This document shows, piece after piece, positions 42,032 to 49,459 of a DNA stretch of 64,000 bases; positions within the stretch are counted from its first letter, which is position 1; every line of letters begins with the position of its first letter. This DNA comes from Acidobacteriota bacterium. GTDB taxonomy: Bacteria; Acidobacteriota; UBA6911; RPQK01; DATIPO01. A model generated the notes under the pieces. It was not told the origin of the DNA, did not search any database, and worked only from the letters and a program-made list of their open reading frames with translations. The position numbers and the translations under genes are program-made. The DNA lies in assembly GCA_035471785.1 (NCBI GenBank), contig DATIPQ010000077.1, forward strand, positions 28,128-92,127, written 5' to 3'.

Positions 42032-44248
42032 TTGAAGAAACGACTCGCCCTGCTCATCGTGCTGCTCTGGACGGCCGTCCTGTCGGCCCAGCAACCTGCA
42101 ACATCGTCCCTTGAGGAATGGTTTGAAGCCGCCCGACAAGGAGATACCGAAACACTCAGCCGCCTCCTGGACAAGGGCGTCGATGTGAACTCCACCACGC
42201 GCTACAACTCGACGGCTCTGCATTTCGCGGCCGACAAAGGGCACTTGGAGGCCGTCCGCCTGCTGCTGGAAAGAGGCGCCGATCCCAACGTCACCGACAG
42301 CTTCTACAGCACCACGCCGCTGACCTGGGCGCTCAGCAAGGGGCACCGGGAGGTCGCGCTTTTGCTGATCGACAGCAAAGCCGAGAACGTGGCCATGGCG
42401 CTCACCTTCGGCATTCGCGGCAGCAACAAGGCGCTGGTCGAGGCGGCCTTGAAAAGCGGCAAGCTGAAACCCTCTGAGATCCGCGGGGGGATGGCCGCCG
42501 CCGAACGAGGAAAGAACGACGAAATCATCGAGTTGCTGCGCGCCGCGGCCGAAGAACTGCCCCCGCTGGAATCCTATCCCGTCGACGCCGAAAAGCTGCA
42601 CAGCTACGCGGGAAGCTACACGGCGGAAGCCGGCGGCACCACGATAGAAGTGTCGGCCGGCGACGGCGTCCTCATCGCCCGGCCTCCGGGACAGCCTCCG
42701 CTGACGCTGCGTCCGGTGGCGGAAGACCGCTTCCAGGGCGTGGAGATGACAGGGATCGAGGCGACCTTCTTCGGTCGGGCCGGCATGGTGGAAGGAGTCA
42801 ATGTCCTTCAAGGCTCCAACCGGATGACCTTGCGCCGCAGCGACCTGGCCGAGGAGGACACGGCCGAAAGTTCCCCGGCAGAGGAAGAAACGGATGACGC
42901 CCCCATGGAGGACGATGATTCCGGCCAGCAGCCGGTCGTCCGCGACGAGGCGCGTCCCTGGCCTTCCTTTCGCGGGCCGGGAGCGTCGGGCGTCGCCGAC
43001 GGCCAGGGAGTTCCCTTGCAGTGGAGCGTTAAAGACGACCGGAACATTCTCTGGAAGACACCGGTGGATGGAATCGCCAACTCCAGCCCCGTCATCTGGG
43101 GCGACCGGGTCTTCGTCACCACGGCAGTCAGCACCTCGGGCGATGCGACTTTTCGAACCGGACTCTACGGCGACGTGGAATCGGTCGATGACCTCTCCGT
43201 TCACACCTGGAAAGTCCTTTGTCTCGATCTCAAGACGGGCGACAAGATATGGGAACGGGTCGCCGCTGAGGGGCCTCCCAAAGGCAAGCGCCACCTCAAG
43301 TCTTCTCAGGCCAATCCCAGCCCCGCCACCGATGGCAAGCACGTGGCCGCCGTCTTCCCCTCCGAGGGACTCTACGTCTACGATATGGAGGGTCAACTGC
43401 TGTGGAAGAAAGACCTGGGGCTAATGGACAGCGGCTGGTTCTATGACCGCAGCTATCAGTGGGGCTTCGCCTCCTCGCCGATCATCTACAAAGACCGGGT
43501 CATCGTGCAGGTGGACGTCCACGACCAGAGCTATGTGGCCGCCTACAGACTCTCCGACGGCAAGCAGCTTTGGCGCACCGATCGCGACGAGATCCCTACC
43601 TGGAGCACTCCCACCATCTCCACCCTGGGCGAGCGCGACGAACTGATCACCAACGGCACCACCATCCGCGCCTACAACCCCGACAACGGCGAACTGTTGT
43701 GGAGCCTGGGACCCAACTCCGAGATCATCGTAGGGACTCCGGTCGTTGGCCAGGAGATGGTCTATGTCACGGCCGGCTATCCGCCGGTGCGTCCGATCTA
43801 CGCCGTACGGGCCGGCGCCGAGGGCGACCTGACGCTGCCCGAGGACGCCGATTCAAGCAAGGATGTGGCCTGGAGTTACGACCGCGGCGGAACCTACATG
43901 CCGACCCCTCTCTACTACCGGGGACTGCTCTACCTGACCGCCAACAACGGACGCCTGACCTGCTACGACGCCCAAAGCGGCGAACGCATTTACCGGGCCA
44001 GGGTGAGCGTGGGCGGCAGCTTCAGCGCCTCTCCCATCGCCGCCGACGGCCGTCTCTACTTCTCCGCCGAAGATGGGACCGTGACGGTGGCCCGTGCGGG
44101 ACGCAAGTACCGGGAACTGGCCGTCAACGACGTGGGCGGAACGCTGATGTCGACTCCGGCCGTCTCCGACGGAATCATGGTCTTCCGCACCCTCAAGCAC
44201 GTGATCGCCGTGGCTGAGCAACCCGCTTCGGATTCTTCCTCGCGCTGA
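42032..44248 (+). CDS. secreted ankyrin-repeat / PQQ beta-propeller fusion protein
   Basis: A 738-residue protein with a signal peptide (KKRLALLIVLLWTAVLSA). Residues ~25-185 contain ankyrin repeats (DTETLSRLLDKGVDVNSTT, TALHFAADKGHLEAVRLLLE, LTWALSKGHREVALLLID). A small domain follows (about 187-270) and an acidic linker (about 275-305). The rest is a PQQ-type WD-like propeller of the family seen in Planctomycetota and Acidobacteriota, starting WPSFRGPGASGVADGQG and with blades such as VLCLDLKTGDKIWERV and RLTCYDAQSGERIYRA. It starts with TTG after a strong GGAGGAAG site. A periplasmic scaffold role is likely; no enzyme signature is visible. Confidence 0.88.
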   Translation: MKKRLALLIVLLWTAVLSAQQPATSSLEEWFEAARQGDTETLSRLLDKGVDVNSTTRYNSTALHFAADKGHLEAVRLLLERGADPNVTDSFYSTTPLTWALSKGHREVALLLIDSKAENVAMALTFGIRGSNKALVEAALKSGKLKPSEIRGGMAAAERGKNDEIIELLRAAAEELPPLESYPVDAEKLHSYAGSYTAEAGGTTIEVSAGDGVLIARPPGQPPLTLRPVAEDRFQGVEMTGIEATFFGRAGMVEGVNVLQGSNRMTLRRSDLAEEDTAESSPAEEETDDAPMEDDDSGQQPVVRDEARPWPSFRGPGASGVADGQGVPLQWSVKDDRNILWKTPVDGIANSSPVIWGDRVFVTTAVSTSGDATFRTGLYGDVESVDDLSVHTWKVLCLDLKTGDKIWERVAAEGPPKGKRHLKSSQANPSPATDGKHVAAVFPSEGLYVYDMEGQLLWKKDLGLMDSGWFYDRSYQWGFASSPIIYKDRVIVQVDVHDQSYVAAYRLSDGKQLWRTDRDEIPTWSTPTISTLGERDELITNGTTIRAYNPDNGELLWSLGPNSEIIVGTPVVGQEMVYVTAGYPPVRPIYAVRAGAEGDLTLPEDADSSKDVAWSYDRGGTYMPTPLYYRGLLYLTANNGRLTCYDAQSGERIYRARVSVGGSFSASPIAADGRLYFSAEDGTVTVARAGRKYRELAVNDVGGTLMSTPAVSDGIMVFRTLKHVIAVAEQPASDSSSR

Positions 44249-44279
44249 CGCTTGATGGGGACGCCGCCGGGGCTCCAAC

Positions 44280-45293
44280 CTAACGGGCCCCGGCGATTTC
44301 CAGCAGGTCGTTGATGACGCCGTAGGCGGTATCGTCCAAGGTGGGCGCCTGCTGGGTGATGAGGATGGGGCCCATGCAGTCGGTTTCAAGACGCAGGAGT
44401 CCGCCCGGTCCCGGAACCCGCGCCATGGGATCGTCGGCCTCAAGCCGCCGCAGCCTCACCTCGCCCGCCACTCGGTCGCGACGGCGCCGCAGCCGCGAAA
44501 CCAGGCGCAGCCGCTCTCCCCGGCGGCGGATTTCCCTCGCCCTCTGGCCCATGGACGCGTCTAACACCTCGCGCCTCACCGAGCGCGGATGCAGGTCGAC
44601 ACCCATCAAGGCATTGGCCAGCACGGCCATCTTGCAGGCCGCGTCCCAGCCCTGCAGATCGTGAGAGGCGTCTGCCTCTGCGAAGCCCGAGCGACGAGCC
44701 TCCCCAAGCGCCTCCTCCAGCGAGGCGCCTTCTTCCATGGCGCAGAGAATGAAATTGGTGGTGGAGTTGAGGATTCCGCTCACACCTTCGATTCGGCAGC
44801 CGCGCAAGCCGCAGCGGGCCAGACTGAAGACCGGCGCTCCGTCCATGACCGTAGATTCGAAGCGCAAAAAGCGTCCCCGACGCCGGGCCAGGCGCAGCAA
44901 GTCCGCTCCCTGAAAAGCCATGGGCCCCTTGTTGGCGGTAACCGCATGGCGGCCCGCCGACAGAGCTGCCCGCACATAATCGGCCGCGGGACGCCCCTCC
45001 TCCTCGATGCAAAGCGTGGTCAACTCCACCAGCACCTGATAGTCGGCATGAGCGATTGCCTGGAATGGGTCCTGCCGCCGGCCGGAATCGAGCAGGCGGC
45101 CCTGTGACAGGGCGGCCAGCACCTCCTCGACGGGCTCCGGATGCTGAGGAAGCCGATATCCATGGTTGGCCGTGAAGATGCCGGCGATCTCTACTCGAGG
45201 TGCGAGCAGGCTCTCCCGGTCAGCCCTCCCTTCAGCCAGCATCTCGAGCATGCGGCGGGCTACCCGCCCCAAACCGAGCAAGAGAATCTTCAT
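44280..45293 (-). CDS. homoserine dehydrogenase-like protein
   Basis: About 337 residues. The N-terminal NAD(P)-binding motif is KILLLGLGRVARRMLEML. It has the conserved TANKGPMA segment, and the catalytic-domain hallmark GILNSTTNFILCAME followed by SLEEALGEARRSGFAEADASHDLQGWDAACK with the Lys and Asp/Glu expected for hydride transfer to aspartate semialdehyde. It lacks an ACT domain, as many short forms do. The sequence between residues ~240 and 300 is unusually Arg-rich. The start at 45293 has GGAGG close upstream. No other threonine or methionine biosynthesis gene is adjacent, so a related oxidoreductase role is possible. Confidence 0.82.
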   Translation of the reverse strand: MKILLLGLGRVARRMLEMLAEGRADRESLLAPRVEIAGIFTANHGYRLPQHPEPVEEVLAALSQGRLLDSGRRQDPFQAIAHADYQVLVELTTLCIEEEGRPAADYVRAALSAGRHAVTANKGPMAFQGADLLRLARRRGRFLRFESTVMDGAPVFSLARCGLRGCRIEGVSGILNSTTNFILCAMEEGASLEEALGEARRSGFAEADASHDLQGWDAACKMAVLANALMGVDLHPRSVRREVLDASMGQRAREIRRRGERLRLVSRLRRRRDRVAGEVRLRRLEADDPMARVPGPGGLLRLETDCMGPILITQQAPTLDDTAYGVINDLLEIAGAR

Positions 45294-45563
45294 GGCCTCC
45301 AGAAGACCACGAAAGGGCGTTCGGGGTCCACAAAAGGAAGTGCAGACAGGCTTGCTAACACTCATAGGTTGAGGGAAAGAGTTTAGGAAGGAAACCTGTC
45401 TGCGCAGGTAGAGTAGCTTCCCTGTCCCGCCTATTTCAGTTGGAAAACGAACACAAGAACCGCGATTCCCATTGAATTAAAATACTCGTTAGCAAGACGG
45501 GTCATTTGCAATGCAATTCAAAAATTGGAACTTCCCTGACCTGGCTGCATCCAATCATTCAGG

Positions 45564-46238
45564 ATGTCATTCGACTGGCGGGACTTGCACGCGAGCATTG
45601 AGGAATCTTTTCAAATCTGGCTGGATGAGACGGAAGCCCGGCAGGCCGTCACCCTGGGCGATCTGCACCAGGTGGTCTTCCGGGCTTCTCAAAGCGTGCG
45701 CCTGCACTGTTTTTTTCGGCTGCGCCAGGGATTGATGGAACTGGCGGGGATTCCCAGGAGACACCTGCAAGCCTCCTCATCCCTGGAACGGCTGCTCCCG
45801 GATGAGGGGCGGCGGCGCCTTTGGAGCCGCCTGGGACGACGCCTGGGAGGCCACTTGCCCAACCTCACCCGGCCTCAATGGCTGGGAGGTATGTTGCGTT
45901 CCTTCGCTGTGCTCGTTGTGGCCGCCCTGGGTGCCTGGCTGCTGGGAGTCTTGCCTCCCGGCAGAGCCCTGGGAATGGCCATCGGTTTCTCCTTGGTTCT
46001 GAGCGTGGGTTACTGGCTGACCAGACCGCTGGCGCTGCATTTGCCGGAGGACTGCAGGACTTTGAGTTCGCTGGGGCAAACGGCCCTGCGCCTCAACTTC
46101 CGCATTCTGGCGCGCAGCCGGCCCAGCCTCAGCGAAGGCGAAGCCTGGGAGATGCTCAGAAACCTGGTCAGCAAGGAAGCGGGCATCCACCCCGAACGCC
46201 TGTCCGGCAGTTTTCCCCTCAGCCGCTTGGCGGCTTGA
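45564..46238 (+). CDS. unknown membrane protein with possible carrier-protein-like N-terminus
   Basis: A 224-residue protein. Residues 1-45 (SFQIWLDETEARQAVTLGDL) weakly resemble the helix pattern of acyl-carrier-like domains found in uncharacterised proteins, but no phosphopantetheine Ser is evident. The middle has HCFFRLRQGLMELAGIPRRH and LERLLPDEGRRRLWSRLG. A pair of membrane helices lies at ~112-160 (SFAVLVVAALGAWLLGVLP and ALGMAIGFSLVLSVGYWL). The C-terminus is soluble and helical. I do not recognise a named family, and the ribosome site is weak. Confidence 0.62.
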   Translation: MSFDWRDLHASIEESFQIWLDETEARQAVTLGDLHQVVFRASQSVRLHCFFRLRQGLMELAGIPRRHLQASSSLERLLPDEGRRRLWSRLGRRLGGHLPNLTRPQWLGGMLRSFAVLVVAALGAWLLGVLPPGRALGMAIGFSLVLSVGYWLTRPLALHLPEDCRTLSSLGQTALRLNFRILARSRPSLSEGEAWEMLRNLVSKEAGIHPERLSGSFPLSRLAA

Positions 46239-46267
46239 GAAGCCCCATGCCCCGAAAATCGGCTGCC

Positions 46268-47206
46268 TCAGGAGGAGTTGCGCAGCTCTTCCAGCTTGAT
46301 GCGCAAGGAGGGGATGTCTTGCAGGGTAATGGCTCCGATGGCGTCAAGCACTTGGGCGTAGGCGGCGGCACCCCGCCCTCCGACGGTAATCTGCACCGAG
46401 GCCGGCAGGCTGCGCCGCAACTTCTTCAGTTGCTGGCGTACCTTGGGCGAGTCGGGAGGATAGACCAGGCTCAAAGCCACCAAGCGGGCTCCCGTGCGCT
46501 GAGCCGCCGCGGCGATCTCCTCGGCGGGCAAATCAGGACCCAGGTAGACCACCTTCCATCCTTGTGAAGCGGCTGTCAACGAAGCCACCAGCGCCCCCAA
46601 TTCGTGACCCTGTCCCTGAGGGGTCGAGGCCACCATTACCGGGGCCTCCTCAGGAGGATCGAACTCGGACAGCACACCGCCCAGGAAAGTCCGCATCACG
46701 GCCGAGGCCGGGTGCTCGTGGGCGATCTTGATGCTGCCGTCCTGCCACAGCCGTCCCACCTCGCGCAAGAGCGGGAGCACCACCTCGTCGACCAGCACCG
46801 GTTGGCTGAGAGCCACCGCCGCCCGCTGCAAGGCCGTCTCCAGCTTGCGGGCGTCAATGGCGTTGACCGCCTCGATGCAAGTTTCCAGACACTCCTCGGG
46901 ACCGATGCTGCCGTCTGCCGCCAGGGAGGCCACCACGGGCGGCCCGCTGCGCGCCTCAGCCTCGACCAGGGAAATCAGGCGGGAGGTGGGGAGGTTGGCA
47001 ATCTGACCGATGCTGTGCCCGGCCCTGGTGGCGCGATGGAGAAGCTGCAGACGCTGGATGTCCTGATCGCTGTAGAGGCGGCGGTTCGATTCCGTCCGCT
47101 CAGGCACCACCGCTTGATAGCGCCGCTCCCAGACACGGATGACGTGGGGCGTAAGACCTGTGCGGCGTGAGACGACTTTCATCGGATAGTGGGCCTGACC
47201 CTTCAT
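46268..47206 (-). CDS. MerR-family regulator with B12-binding domain (CarH/LitR-like)
   Basis: About 312 residues. A MerR winged helix (VVSRRTGLTPHVIRVWERRY, SNRRLYSDQDIQRL) is followed by a helical bundle with the photoreceptor signature Wx9EH (Trp154, Glu164, His165) and a cobalamin Rossmann domain with His201 in the GQGHELG loop, the probable lower axial ligand. In CarH, adenosylcobalamin drives tetramer formation and repression in the dark; light breaks it. The residue after Trp154 is Gln, where Thermus CarH has the His that forms the light-state adduct. The ATG at 47206 lies six bases after a -10 box, so the message may be leaderless; a TTG at 47224 is unlikely. Confidence 0.88.
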   Translation of the reverse strand: MKGQAHYPMKVVSRRTGLTPHVIRVWERRYQAVVPERTESNRRLYSDQDIQRLQLLHRATRAGHSIGQIANLPTSRLISLVEAEARSGPPVVASLAADGSIGPEECLETCIEAVNAIDARKLETALQRAAVALSQPVLVDEVVLPLLREVGRLWQDGSIKIAHEHPASAVMRTFLGGVLSEFDPPEEAPVMVASTPQGQGHELGALVASLTAASQGWKVVYLGPDLPAEEIAAAAQRTGARLVALSLVYPPDSPKVRQQLKKLRRSLPASVQITVGGRGAAAYAQVLDAIGAITLQDIPSLRIKLEELRNSS

Positions 47207-47212
47207 CGGGGG

Positions 47213-47242
47213 AGAATAGCCCAAGTGTATAACTTACGTCAA
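47213..47242 (-). promoter_or_regulatory. promoter of the CarH-like gene, possibly giving a leaderless mRNA
   Basis: On the minus strand TTGACG is followed after 18 bases by TATTCT (47218-47213), whose end is six bases from the ATG at 47206. A TAACA lies 11 bases upstream of the corresponding GACG, reminiscent of the repeat spacing in the divergent fasciclin promoter. This suggests autoregulation and explains the absence of a ribosome site. Confidence 0.5.
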
Positions 47243-47350
47243 CATTTTGTTAGACACAGAGCGGATTGCGCTCGGCGCCATGGTGCGCACCGGCTCGCAC
47301 AGAGGATATCGCGGGACTGGCCAAGGAAAAGCCAAGCCGGTGATTTTTAT

Positions 47351-47403
47351 TTAGACATTTTTTAGACAAAAACTTGACAACAGCCGATCCGATCCGCTAT
47401 ACT
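47351..47403 (+). promoter_or_regulatory. fasciclin promoter with three 11-bp-spaced CarH-type operator repeats
   Basis: The promoter is TTGACA (47374-47379), an 18-base spacer and TATACT (47398-47403). Three direct repeats, TAGACA (47352-47357), TAGACA (47363-47368) and TTGACA (the -35 box), are spaced exactly 11 bases apart. Three such repeats overlapping a -35 box is the architecture described for Thermus CarH operators, as I recall it. The divergent gene encodes a CarH-like protein. Confidence 0.7.
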
Positions 47404-47409
47404 CCCTAC

Positions 47410-47673
47410 TGTTCGGTACAGCGGGCTTTTCACAAGCCACTCGGAAGCGGTTTCGCGAGTGGGGCTGGATGAGAAAAGAGAGGGTCTCATCCATGCCGAG
47501 CCCGCTTGCTCTGAGGACCCTAGCCCGTGTCAGGCTGACAACCGTCGGTCTGATGCGGGCTAGTTCCCAACCTGAGGGCCGGTCCCACGCCCCTCTCGCC
47601 GGGCGCGACATTCATCCCGGCATCCAAGGCCTTCAGCTCTCGATATTTTGGTTTGACCCTTTGAGGAGACAAG
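47410..47673 (+). ncRNA. strongly structured ~265-base 5' leader of the fasciclin mRNA
   Basis: Predicted from complementary arms. P1 pairs 47420-47427 (AGCGGGCT) with 47499-47506. Inside it, P2 pairs 47437-47443 with 47456-47462 and P3 pairs 47466-47474 with 47485-47493. P4 is a long hairpin, 47520-47527 (CTAGCCCG) with 47556-47563, extended by TCAG/CTGA and six further pairs around an AACC loop. P1 and P4 arms share the complementary core AGCCCG/CGGGCT, so alternative pairing is possible. No known riboswitch class is recognised. Confidence 0.4.
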
Positions 47674-48174
47674 ATGACTAGCAAGAAACTGATCACACTT
47701 CTTTCCATGGCTATTTTGACCCTGGGCCTGAGCGTGGCCGTGTCGGCTTCCGACCACCCCAAGCAGGACGTGGTTGATATCGCCGCTTCCAACTCCGACT
47801 TCAGCACCCTGGTGGCAGCCGTCAAGGCCGCCGGACTGGTCGATACGCTCAAAGGCGACGGTCCTTTCACGGTCTTCGCCCCCACCAACGCGGCTTTCGA
47901 AAAGTTGCCCCAAGGCACTGTGGAAATGCTGCTCAAGCCCGAGAACAAGGAGAAGCTGATCTCCATCCTCACCTATCACGTGGTGCCCGGAAAGGTGACG
48001 GCCTCCCAGGTGGTTACCTTGAGCAACGCCAAGACCGTCAATGGAGGGGAAATCGACATCCAGGTTTCCAACGGCTCCGTCATGGTCGACAAGGCCAAGG
48101 TCGTCAAAACTGACATCATGGCTTCCAATGGCGTCATCCACGTCATCGACTCGGTCATCTTGCCTCAGAACTGA
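47674..48174 (+). CDS. secreted fasciclin-domain protein
   Basis: A 166-residue protein. A signal peptide ([20 protein letters not shown]) is followed by one fasciclin (FAS1) domain: [51 protein letters not shown], and the closing [21 protein letters not shown]1 proteins are surface or periplasmic, linked to adhesion; single-domain forms in bacteria are poorly understood. The gene has a canonical promoter, a long structured leader, a GAGGAG ribosome site and a strong terminator, and so is a monocistronic, tightly controlled unit. Confidence 0.94.
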   Translation: MTSKKLITLLSMAILTLGLSVAVSASDHPKQDVVDIAASNSDFSTLVAAVKAAGLVDTLKGDGPFTVFAPTNAAFEKLPQGTVEMLLKPENKEKLISILTYHVVPGKVTASQVVTLSNAKTVNGGEIDIQVSNGSVMVDKAKVVKTDIMASNGVIHVIDSVILPQN

Positions 48175-48233
48175 GGAAGCGAATCTTCAGTTCCAACCAG
48201 CCCGCTGCCTAGAAAAGGCGGGCTCGAGTCGGA

Positions 48234-48265
48234 GGGGGCGGCTGCAAGGGCCGCCCCCTTTTTTT
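48234..48265 (+). terminator. rho-independent terminator of the fasciclin gene
   Basis: A perfect 9-bp stem, GGGGGCGGC (48234-48242) with GCCGCCCCC (48250-48258), and a seven-base loop are followed directly by seven T. Confidence 0.95.
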
Positions 48266-48330
48266 GTCTTCACTTACCCAGGAAGGACCGCCGCAGAGGT
48301 TTTTGTTAGAATCAGGAGGTGATCTTAGAA

Positions 48331-49344
48331 ATGGTTTGGCCGAACGCCGAGCCTTTTCTCCGTTATCGGGCAGCCACAAAGGAAATGACCGACAGAAAAG
48401 CCATTTCAGAGCAATTGGGGGTCTTTTCCACCTACTTGCGGGACCGCGGGCTCAAGATGACTCGGCAAAGAGAGGTGGTCGTCACCGCGTTCCTCAAGGA
48501 GGAGGGGCATCTCAGCGCCGACGAGCTCTTCACCATCGTGCGCAAGGTGGACTCCAAGATCGGCTTGGCCACCGTTTTCCGCACCCTGAAGACTCTGACC
48601 GATTGCGGGCTGGCCCGGGAGATCGACTTGGGCGATGGGCGGGCGCGCTTTGAACACGATTACAAACAGCCCCATCACCACCACCTGATCTGCGAAAAGT
48701 GTCAGACCGCCATCGAGTTCTCCAGTCCCGAGTTCGAGCGCCTGCAAGAAAAGATCATCTCTCAGTACGAGTTCAAGCCGACACGCCACAAGCTGCAGAT
48801 CTTCGGGGTGTGCAAGCGCTGCCAGGAAGAGGAAGGGGTCAAGCCGCAGGTCTATGATTCGGACTTGGTGTTCGCCCGCGACGCCCTGCGCATCGCCATG
48901 GCCACCGAGGAGCGCGGAATCAACTTTTACAGCACGGCCGCCGAGGTTGTGAGCGATGAGGCCACACGCAGCGCTTTTTTGGAGATGCTGGAAGAGGAAA
49001 AGAGCCATCTGAGGGGGCTGGAAAAAGAGTGGGACAAGCTGGTCCGCCAACACAAGGACGTCTTGCAGGCTCCCGTCTTTCTCCATTTCGACTTTGACGC
49101 CCTCGACGACATCTTCCCTTCCCGCCACAACGCCAAGAAGAAACTGGACCGCGAAATGACCTCCCAAGAGGCGCTGAAGATCGCCATGGACATGGAGATG
49201 GAGGCCCACAACTTCTTCAAGCAGTACGCCGAGCGCTTCAACGATACCCGGGGACGGGACATCTTCGTCAAGTTCGCGGACGAAGAGCAGGAACACTACG
49301 ACATCATCAAGCAGGAATACGAGCGGCTGAAGGCGACCGCCTGA
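48331..49344 (+). CDS. Fur-family regulator fused to a ferritin-like (rubrerythrin) domain
   Basis: About 337 residues. The N-terminal Fur part (about 25-160) has LGVFSTYLRDRGLKMTRQRE, IVRKVDSKIGLATVFRTLKT, the metal-site run HHHHLICEKC and the structural-zinc pair CKRC. The C-terminal part (about 170-337) has the four diiron ligand groups of a rubrerythrin-like bundle: Glu in MATEERGINFY, ExxH in EEEKSH, Glu in MDMEMEAHNFF and ExxH in DEEQEH. There is no rubredoxin domain. It likely senses iron or peroxide and controls transcription. The ATG at 48331 follows a long AGGAGGTGAT site; an internal ATG at 48385 opens the Fur homology. Confidence 0.9.
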   Translation: MVWPNAEPFLRYRAATKEMTDRKAISEQLGVFSTYLRDRGLKMTRQREVVVTAFLKEEGHLSADELFTIVRKVDSKIGLATVFRTLKTLTDCGLAREIDLGDGRARFEHDYKQPHHHHLICEKCQTAIEFSSPEFERLQEKIISQYEFKPTRHKLQIFGVCKRCQEEEGVKPQVYDSDLVFARDALRIAMATEERGINFYSTAAEVVSDEATRSAFLEMLEEEKSHLRGLEKEWDKLVRQHKDVLQAPVFLHFDFDALDDIFPSRHNAKKKLDREMTSQEALKIAMDMEMEAHNFFKQYAERFNDTRGRDIFVKFADEEQEHYDIIKQEYERLKATA

Positions 49345-49459
49345 AGCACCCGGGCCAAGCGTGGCCGGCGCTTCAGAGCCTCAAGCGCAGTCGAGGGTCT
49401 GGTAGCAGCGGCCGATGACACCCCTGGTGGAGGACTAGCCCGGCAGAGGGCTTTTGAGG

